Assembly: GCA_002428905.1 (NCBI GenBank)
Contig: DIYD01000130.1
Location: 1-18,327 of the forward strand
Reading direction: 5' to 3'
DNA from: Bacteroidetes bacterium UBA6063
Lineage (GTDB): Bacteria; Bacteroidota; Bacteroidia; NS11-12g; UBA9320
Length of the DNA stretch: 18,327 bases
Below are positions 13,741 to 18,327 of this stretch, piece by piece (position 1 is the stretch's first letter; each line of letters starts with the position of its first letter). A model generated the notes under the pieces. The model was given only the letters and a program-made list of their open reading frames with translations. It searched no databases and was not told the DNA's origin. The translations under genes were made by a program, and so were the position numbers.

Positions 13741-14664
13741 TTGGATTTAAAGGTGGCAACGGGCCTTGTTCCTGAACTTTTGGAGAACCTATTTAATTTA
13801 AGCGAGGACATTAATGTAAAGCTACGCAACTACATTAAGGATGTTTATAACGACAAAGAGTCTTTACTCGGATACCTTAAGAAAAGCATGTCTACAAAAA
13901 GTGAAGAGGCTGTAAAGTATTTACCTGACGACGAAATCTTATTACAGCTCTTATCTCAGTTAGAAAAACACCACCTAAAAAAGCATAAGACCAGCCCGAA
14001 AAAGAAGAGCAAGAAAAACCTATTATTTGACAAAGAGGACAACCCAGCGCACGCAATCAGAGAAAAGCTAGGCGGGTTCCTGTCTTCAGTTTTTGACAGG
14101 CTGGTAAAATCAGACCTATTAACCACTAAGTCGAGAATTAGAACGAATGAGCTGATAAACGAAAAGCTGGCCGACAAAATTAACTGGATCGGACAAACCA
14201 CTGAACCTGTTAAAATTTGGGATCGAGACCATTTAACCGCTACTGTTAAGCCGTTAGACTACTTCGGTATAGGATTAGCAGCTCTGGTAGTACAAGCTCA
14301 GCTGTTTGGAGAAGTTCTTGGCGTTGACATCGAGGACGAAACATTAGAGCGGATCAAAGAAATAAGCTTCCGTTTAAGTCCGGTTTGTATGAGCTTCGGA
14401 AATATAATTATAGACTGCCCTTGGCCCAATTCACACCATGTTAAAAATGGGGACCTTCACAACATAGAAGGGCCAGCCGTGAGCTGGGAAGATTACGACC
14501 AATATTTTATAGAGGGTGAAAGCTATTCGTTTAGGGAATTTTACGAACATGGATCATTTGAGGACCTTATAAAGATGGAAGACCCGACCGAGATAGGGCG
14601 AGGTGTGATATTGGCGAGGAACCGATTTAAGGACAACCTACCGGCGTACTTCAAAGTTTCTTAA
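13741..14664 (+). CDS. Hypothetical phage protein with HN-GPA repeat-like C-terminus
   Basis: About 307 residues. The start is doubtful: no ATG precedes the conserved-looking part, so TTG 13741 or GTG 13753 must serve, or translation arrives from the upstream gene through the TGA at 13714. The N-terminal half is helical with a Lys-rich linker near 80-95 (KKHKTSPKKKSKKN). The C-terminus has DLHNIEGPAVSWEDYDQYFIEGESYSFREFYEHG, a pattern I recall from phage- and island-encoded proteins of unknown function (HN-x2-GPA plus a Tyr/Trp-rich strand). No catalytic motif is evident. It lies in a same-strand run with the small lipoprotein and the DGQHR protein. Confidence 0.68.
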   Translation: MDLKVATGLVPELLENLFNLSEDINVKLRNYIKDVYNDKESLLGYLKKSMSTKSEEAVKYLPDDEILLQLLSQLEKHHLKKHKTSPKKKSKKNLLFDKEDNPAHAIREKLGGFLSSVFDRLVKSDLLTTKSRIRTNELINEKLADKINWIGQTTEPVKIWDRDHLTATVKPLDYFGIGLAALVVQAQLFGEVLGVDIEDETLERIKEISFRLSPVCMSFGNIIIDCPWPNSHHVKNGDLHNIEGPAVSWEDYDQYFIEGESYSFREFYEHGSFEDLIKMEDPTEIGRGVILARNRFKDNLPAYFKVS

Positions 14665-14679
14665 TCATACTGTAGAATT

Positions 14680-14889
14680 ATGAAAAACATTTTAATAGCA
14701 CTTTTAGTATTGAGCGCCTACGCTTGTAGAACGCGGACGGTGGTTCATGAAATTCCGTGTCAAAAGGTAATTTCTATTGACACAACCTACTATCAAATTA
14801 AGCAGGTACGTTACATCCAAGAGGACATTAAATGTCTAATGGAAGAAGGCGACACTGCCACTATACGAATCCGTGAACAACTGAAGTAG
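14680..14889 (+). CDS. Small lipoprotein
   Basis: A 69-residue protein with a lipoprotein signal: MKN, a hydrophobic stretch (ILIALLVLSAY) and Cys16 in the SAYAC box. The mature peptide is about 54 residues with one further pair of Cys (IPCQKV, IKCLMEE) and no known domain. It starts 15 bp after the preceding gene and 20 bp before the DGQHR gene. Small lipoproteins near phage lysis genes can be outer-membrane spanin subunits, but nothing in the sequence requires that here. Confidence 0.65.
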   Translation: MKNILIALLVLSAYACRTRTVVHEIPCQKVISIDTTYYQIKQVRYIQEDIKCLMEEGDTATIRIREQLK

Positions 14890-14909
14890 TATTAATTCAA
14901 ATTAAATAT

Positions 14910-15734
14910 ATGCAAGCTGAGATAGTTTTAGTCAACCGACAGAAAGCGTCTGACTATTTAAAAAACAATGTAAACAATAGGCCCCTAAATAAGGGTCTAG
15001 TCGCACGTTATGTTTATCTAATGAGCCGTGGTCTATGGAAAGAAAACGGGGAGTCGATAATCATAGATACAAACGGTACAATTAAAGACGGGCAACATCG
15101 TCTGTCTGCGATTGCCGAGGGCAATTTTGAATATCATATACCAATAATTACCGGCGTTGACCCCAGTGTAATGTCGACTATAGACACAGGTCGAAAACGG
15201 TCATTGTATGACGTTTTCCACATGGAAGGTGTTAAAAACGCGCACCAATTGGCCGCAACCGTTAGAAGGACGCTAGGTTGGGATAACCGCAAGCTTACCC
15301 CGACACTCGATAGATCAACCTTTACAACACCACATATAGCGTGTTTAAACCACTTCAAGAAAAATGAAGACTATTACAAAGTGTTGAACGCGAAGAGTGT
15401 AAAACTGGTGACGCAACAAGACGTTAGATTGTTTTCTATAACAGACGTTGCTTTCCTGCGCCACATTATCGAGCCTTATAACTTTAAATCTACCAGCTGT
15501 TACCAGTTTATTGAGCAGTGCATGGGAATAAATATGCCGCCAAAATCAGCGGCCTACCATTTGCGTAAGATACTAGCAGCAAACAAAAAGAACTTTGCTA
15601 AAATCACCATTAGGCAAAAGGTCGGACTGTATATTACAGCATGGAATTTATACAACTCAGGTAATGCGGAAATTGACGGGTTAGGGTATAAGGCGACCGA
15701 CGACATACCAGAAGTGTCAAAACCTAGATACTAA
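14910..15734 (+). CDS. DGQHR/ParB-like phage protein
   Basis: A 274-residue cytoplasmic protein with the ParB/sulfiredoxin-like signature: SIIIDTNGTIKDGQHRLSAI, DGQHRL at 60-65, then ITGVDPSVMSTIDTGRKRSL (80-99). In this superfamily the DGQHR/DGEHR motif forms the nucleotide-binding or nuclease site. Phage and plasmid versions are common and mostly uncharacterised. The second half (120-260) is helical and may bind DNA or a partner. It sits in a same-strand run between two small genes, and its TAA shares a base with the next ATG. A role in element DNA processing or partition is inferred. Confidence 0.8.
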   Translation: MQAEIVLVNRQKASDYLKNNVNNRPLNKGLVARYVYLMSRGLWKENGESIIIDTNGTIKDGQHRLSAIAEGNFEYHIPIITGVDPSVMSTIDTGRKRSLYDVFHMEGVKNAHQLAATVRRTLGWDNRKLTPTLDRSTFTTPHIACLNHFKKNEDYYKVLNAKSVKLVTQQDVRLFSITDVAFLRHIIEPYNFKSTSCYQFIEQCMGINMPPKSAAYHLRKILAANKKNFAKITIRQKVGLYITAWNLYNSGNAEIDGLGYKATDDIPEVSKPRY

Positions 15735-15934
15735 TGGAGGATATTAAATGGATATTGCTGGTTATTATGTTGGCTGAAATCGCCCAATGTAGAAACACTC
15801 AAAGGATTAGAAGCACTCTAAGAGATTCGGAACATCCACAATGCAAAGCAGATACTATATGCACTTGTGATACCTCAAAAATTTCGCCAGAGATCGAGGT
15901 GGACACGGTGCCCAAAAACGCTAATCATAGTTAG
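15734..15934 (+). CDS. Small membrane-anchored Cys-rich protein
   Basis: A 66-residue protein whose start overlaps the previous stop by one base (TAATG), indicating translational coupling. Residues 5-18 are hydrophobic (KWILLVIMLAEIA), a signal anchor or poor lipoprotein signal ending at Cys19. Four Cys in total include a closely spaced group (QCKADTICTC). No family is recognised. It is the last gene of the first run, followed by terminator hairpins. Confidence 0.55.
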   Translation: MEDIKWILLVIMLAEIAQCRNTQRIRSTLRDSEHPQCKADTICTCDTSKISPEIEVDTVPKNANHS

Positions 15935-15988
15935 CAGTTTTTTTTGATTAGTAGGGTGGTCTCGTGAGGGGGCCACCCTTTATATTTC
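15921..15988 (+). terminator. Terminator region closing the first gene run
   Basis: Two stem structures follow the small gene. CTAATCA (15921-15927) pairs with TGATTAG (15945-15951) around a T-rich stretch containing eight consecutive T. Then AGGGTGGTC (15953-15961) pairs with GGCCACCCT (15971-15979), with one wobble pair, followed by TTTATATTT. The second is the better intrinsic terminator. Confidence 0.65.
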
Positions 15989-16015
15989 ACATTGTAAAAC
16001 AAATTATTAAATATT

Positions 16016-16579
16016 ATGAAAAGAACAACAGTAACACTAGCATTAAGCCTCTTAATGGCTTGGGTCGCAATGGCGCAACATTACCCATGTTATCAGGACA
16101 TCAACCGAACCAACGACACAGTTTGCGTTATTTGGTCACAAAAGCTATTGCCTCATGGACTGATTACTAGGGTCAACAACATTAACCACGTCGATAGTCA
16201 CGTAGAGTTAGACGCAATGGACACGACGAACAATCGGTTAACCGGCGATTTTATTGTAGACCCGAAGGTCGACACGTTAGCCGGTCTCGTTGAAGATAGC
16301 GTCCGTATCTGTGGCAAGTTACAGATGATGCGAGAATTTAACCTAGATAAAGTCATGCGCATTAGGGTTGTGTCAGACGGTAAATGGCTGTTGAATTGCT
16401 ATAGGACGATTAATTTGTCGAACTTTAGCCCAGACCTAACCGAGGAGGTTATCCTTAAAACAGAGTATTATAGTTTACTTGGTCAACGCTTTGAGACACC
16501 ACCTATAAATCAGATTATTATAAGGGTGGATTATACAACCAAAGGGGTGAAAACATCTAAAGAATATCGTACAGAATGA
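16016..16579 (+). CDS. Secreted protein with T9SS-sorting-domain-like tail
   Basis: A 187-residue exported protein. It has a cleavable signal peptide (KRTTVTLALSLLMAWVAMAQ, likely cut after AMA). The mature part has early Cys (YPC, TVC) and beta-prone segments, with no named domain. The C-terminal 45 residues contain EYYSLLGQRFETPPINQIIIRVDYTTKGVKTSKEYR. This resembles the Bacteroidota type IX secretion sorting domain (YxxxGxxV/I followed by G-Y/I-I-x-R strands and a basic strand), a domain cleaved when cargo reaches the surface. The match is by eye. It opens the second gene run, 37 bp after the terminator, and its TGA overlaps the next ATG (ATGA). Confidence 0.72.
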   Translation: MKRTTVTLALSLLMAWVAMAQHYPCYQDINRTNDTVCVIWSQKLLPHGLITRVNNINHVDSHVELDAMDTTNNRLTGDFIVDPKVDTLAGLVEDSVRICGKLQMMREFNLDKVMRIRVVSDGKWLLNCYRTINLSNFSPDLTEEVILKTEYYSLLGQRFETPPINQIIIRVDYTTKGVKTSKEYRTE

Positions 16580-16920
16580 CTGGAACAGATTACATATTAA
16601 CCCCTGAGCTTTGGGGGCTACTTGTTAACAACGGTTATGAGATGTTATTCGAAATAAAAGGTAAGGGCGTTTGCGGGATCAAACGCTTTGCCTTTACTAC
16701 TGGGTTAGTGGTTGGACTTGACCAATCAGGATATAAGGAGCGGTATTGTTACAAAAACCGTATCGACGCGATCTATGCTTTGATAGAATGGCAGGAAATG
16801 ACAAACCAGCGGCTTACGGTTGCTGGCGACCCAGAGGACGAAGAATGGATCGTATATAAAGGCCCTGAGGGTGATAGACCAAATCCGAAGAACGACAAAT
16901 ACAATCCAGATGCACAATAA
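16576..16920 (+). CDS. Hypothetical phage protein
   Basis: A 114-residue cytoplasmic protein with no signal peptide. It has a hydrophobic early core (ELWGLLVNNGYEMLFEIKGKG), a central YCYKNRIDAIYALIEWQ helix, and a proline-rich end (KGPEGDRPNPKNDKYNPDAQ). No domain is recognised. It overlaps the upstream gene by 4 bp and the downstream gene by 11 bp, so it belongs to a tightly packed, probably coupled operon. Confidence 0.65.
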   Translation: MTGTDYILTPELWGLLVNNGYEMLFEIKGKGVCGIKRFAFTTGLVVGLDQSGYKERYCYKNRIDAIYALIEWQEMTNQRLTVAGDPEDEEWIVYKGPEGDRPNPKNDKYNPDAQ

Positions 16921-17287
16921 TATTAGACACCAAATAACACTGGACGGCCCTAACGATTCCATTGAAGCTATGTTCGGGGGATATACAAAGGGTGCCCCCC
17001 TACCAGCTATTCAAACGATAATTGAAAATTTCTGGGCGGGCTGGAATTATGAAACTGGTGAGGACAACACCTGCTGGTTTACGACTAGTTATGACGGGAT
17101 TCAGAACCTTGTAGAAACACTAAGTATATTTTACCCAGATGTAACCATATATTATTGGCACGCTAGCGAAAAAGTAGGGGTTAATTGTGCCTCTTATGTT
17201 TTTAAAAATGGGATGTCATGCCCTGATCTCTTCCCAGATTATGACCTCTATGCTGTAGAGCTAAGCTTCGAATTATGGCCGGACTAA
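16910..17287 (+). CDS. Hypothetical protein, possibly YubB/DUF1281-like
   Basis: 125 residues from the ATG at 16910. The frame is open further upstream to 16820, but that part overlaps the previous gene fully, and the ATG at 16910 starts a sensible domain (HNNIRHQITLDGPNDSIEAMFGG). The order of an N-terminal GPND strand, a Trp-rich middle (IENFWAGWNYETGEDNTCWFTTSYDG), LVETLSIFYPDVTIYYWHASE and a final G-rich strand recalls ferredoxin-like proteins of the YubB/DUF1281 type found on plasmids and phages. This is a by-eye resemblance only. It overlaps the next gene by 13 bp. Confidence 0.65.
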   Translation: MHNNIRHQITLDGPNDSIEAMFGGYTKGAPLPAIQTIIENFWAGWNYETGEDNTCWFTTSYDGIQNLVETLSIFYPDVTIYYWHASEKVGVNCASYVFKNGMSCPDLFPDYDLYAVELSFELWPD

Positions 17288-17526
17288 CAAAGCTTACACA
17301 CCAAAACATTGAGGCGGTGGGCTTTCGACGCGTCAATAACAGTATGTGGAGAAGGAACAATATAACCTTGCAGAGTGGACACACAATTGGGCGTACGCTA
17401 CTAGAAAGGATATTTCATTGGAAAGAAGCCTACAGGGTGTGCATATTTGGAGTTTACTATAATACAGTAGAGCACTTAGAAGAACTAGAGGGTATTATAG
17501 AGTTCTTCGACGAAGAAAATTTATAA
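17275..17526 (+). CDS. Small hypothetical phage protein
   Basis: An 83-residue protein: GFRRVNNSMWRRNNITLQSG, then YRVCIFGVYYNTVEHLEELEGIIEFFDEENL. The pattern (GF-R-x-Trp then NITL, aromatic strand, acidic C-terminal helix) matches small proteins I recall from Bacteroidota phages, with no known role. It overlaps the preceding gene by 13 bp and ends just before a strong terminator. Confidence 0.62.
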   Translation: MAGLTKLTHQNIEAVGFRRVNNSMWRRNNITLQSGHTIGRTLLERIFHWKEAYRVCIFGVYYNTVEHLEELEGIIEFFDEENL

Positions 17527-17531
17527 CTAGC

Positions 17532-17556
17532 AGGGTGTCGAAAGGCACCCTTTTTT
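17532..17556 (+). terminator. Bidirectional intrinsic terminator
   Basis: AGGGTGTC (17532-17539) and GGCACCCT (17544-17551) form an 8-bp stem (one wobble) closed by a GAAA tetraloop and followed by six T. It lies between convergent genes, the 83-residue protein gene and the 133-residue secreted protein gene. Confidence 0.85.
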
Positions 17557-17956
17557 ATTGGAACACATATTGATCTGAAAGGCTGCTAACCATGTCAATT
17601 AATCGCTGGAAATATCGTCGGCGGTAATCTCCTTTTATACCGCACCAGCAAGCCTGCATATCTACATTTCCTGATAATGTGTATTGCTGATACGTGCTAG
17701 TAAATCGAGCCGTACCGTTGATGATTGAAACAGAAACCGTATGAAGGTCTTTCGTGTTTGTTGTGATAAATCCGATTGACCTATCGGCATTCGATACGCT
17801 ATAGCCATTATGGACCAACAATTTATATGACTCGCTAAATGCAACGCTGTCATTATCGAATTGAACAACGATAGTATTAGACCGTTTAGGCGGCTTGTCT
17901 TGGCTTAAGCCGGATAAAGCCATCAATAGTATTGTGAGGGTTGTTAGTAGCTTCAT
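17555..17956 (-). CDS. Secreted protein of unknown function
   Basis: A 133-residue exported protein with a cleavable signal peptide (KLLTTLTILLMALSGLSQ, cut after LSQ or nearby). The mature part has a recurring layout: TIVVQFDNDSVAFSESYKLLVHNGYSVSNADRSIGFITTN, then beta strands (VSVSIINGTARFTSTY). I recall comparable secreted proteins in Bacteroidota elements and core genomes in which a Gly-Tyr hairpin is followed by an Asp and a G-x-I-T strand, with no assigned function. Cys-Trp-Cys (ACWCG) occurs near the end. It lies 15 bp downstream of the amidase gene and is probably co-transcribed with it. Confidence 0.68.
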   Translation of the reverse strand: MKLLTTLTILLMALSGLSQDKPPKRSNTIVVQFDNDSVAFSESYKLLVHNGYSVSNADRSIGFITTNTKDLHTVSVSIINGTARFTSTYQQYTLSGNVDMQACWCGIKGDYRRRYFQRLIDMVSSLSDQYVFQ

Positions 17957-17971
17957 ACGTCAAATATAAAG

Positions 17972-18327
17972 CTAAGCAGACAAATACCTCTTTATAGCCT
18001 TTACATGAAACTCCGCTATCTTATCCCGTTGGCGCCGCTTGGTCAATATATTTATACACTCGTCGGGATTATCCATGAAGAAGTTTTCCGTAAGGATCGC
18101 CGGCATTTTTGTCTTAACTAACACATAGAATTTTGACTCTTTATCTATGTCTCCGTCCGTTGTGTCCTTCCGGAGATTGTGGCCTCTAAACATTTTGACA
18201 AACTCCTCAGCAACGACTGTAGCGATAACATCGGATTCAGTTTGCCCAGGCGACGTCCAAACCTCCCAACCTCGACCACCTCCGGCGTTAGCATGTACAG
18301 ACACATAAATAGATTGATCCGCTGGGT
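17972..18327 (-). CDS. N-acetylmuramoyl-L-alanine amidase, 5'-truncated by window
   Basis: The visible 118 residues are the C-terminal part of an Amidase_3-type zinc amidase that cuts the bond between muramic acid and the stem peptide. Reading continues in frame to the window edge (PADQSIYVSVHANAGGG), so the GTG at 18304 is not the start. Motifs: zinc-ligand His and following residues in VSVHANAG, and the catalytic Glu in AILTENFFMDNPDE. No second domain follows before the stop, so any cell-wall-binding domain would be N-terminal. In this phage-like context it is most likely an endolysin. A host-type amidase is less likely given the adjacent element genes. Confidence 0.88.
   Translation of the reverse strand, partial: PADQSIYVSVHANAGGGRGWEVWTSPGQTESDVIATVVAEEFVKMFRGHNLRKDTTDGDIDKESKFYVLVKTKMPAILTENFFMDNPDECINILTKRRQRDKIAEFHVKAIKRYLSA

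Larger units (their letters stand above)
11918..18327. mobile_element. Phage-like integrated element (left end; continues past window)
   Basis: The element begins where tRNA-Lys homology stops and carries an integrase as its first gene, 134 bp in. It continues with small early genes, a DGQHR/ParB-like protein, small lipoproteins, overlapping small hypotheticals and a cell-wall amidase. No capsid, terminase or portal gene is seen in the portion present, so whether it is a prophage, a satellite or another integrative element is open. The right end lies outside the window. Confidence 0.75.

Noticed and set aside
13745..13757. A T_TTA_AAG slippery heptamer near the start of the 307-residue frame
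   Set aside because: It is in register for a -1 shift, but this would move ribosomes from the long frame into one that stops a few codons later, so it does not explain the split gene.
14680..15934. The two small membrane or lipoprotein genes as an Rz/Rz1 spanin pair
   Set aside because: They are separated by the 274-residue DGQHR gene, lack the coiled-coil and proline-rich features of spanins, and are far from the amidase.
16820..16909. A longer N-terminus for the protein at 16910-17287
   Set aside because: The extension lies wholly inside the preceding gene and reads as low-quality basic sequence. The ATG at 16910 gives a short overlap typical of this operon.
1..18327. CRISPR arrays, rRNA genes, insertion sequences with transposases
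   Set aside because: No regularly spaced repeats, no rRNA-like conserved blocks and no transposase-like protein were found on reading both strands.

Overview
The window reads as a chromosome segment of a Bacteroidota bacterium. Coding is dense, start codons lack Shine-Dalgarno sequences, one candidate -7 box fits TAnnTTTG, and lipoprotein signals are common. One secreted protein ends in a tail resembling a type IX secretion sorting domain. I cannot fix the genus. The left part (1-4901) looks like ordinary chromosome: the tail of an unknown gene, an HxlR-family repressor facing an NTF2-like lipoprotein and a short-chain dehydrogenase, an unrecognised secreted lipoprotein, and a GT-C fold glycosyltransferase.

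From about 4950 the character changes. An isolated, visibly AT-rich gene (5394-7952) encodes a TIR / STAND NTPase / TPR protein, the architecture of NLR-like antiphage sensors whose TIR domain degrades NAD+. After it comes a non-coding junction (7953-8547) with two direct copies of a tRNA 3'-end sequence and a minus-strand terminator. The segment to 11870 carries a DUF4160 protein, a secreted beta-rich protein, and a two-gene unit of a proteasome-like N-terminal nucleophile (Ntn) hydrolase plus a 63-residue helical protein. Its right edge is the 3' half (anticodon arm to CCA, 50 nt) of a minus-strand tRNA-Lys(TTT) gene with its own terminator. The tail copies at both edges point the same way, and a 17-bp TACCGA double box lies inside each edge. 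I infer a cargo-only element, lacking an integrase, inserted at the 3' end of tRNA-Lys.

At 11918 the tRNA sequence stops abruptly and a second, phage-like element begins and runs off the window. It holds a tyrosine recombinase reading away from the tRNA, small early genes behind a GTTAAC-containing control region, a DGQHR/ParB-like protein, small lipoproteins, a cluster of tightly overlapping small genes between two terminators, and a convergent pair that includes a truncated N-acetylmuramoyl-L-alanine amidase. The whole right two-thirds is best explained as accretion of mobile and defence cargo at one tRNA-Lys site. The most promising undescribed pieces are the Ntn hydrolase with its small partner, the paired inverted repeats upstream of its genes, and the integrase-free element that carries them.
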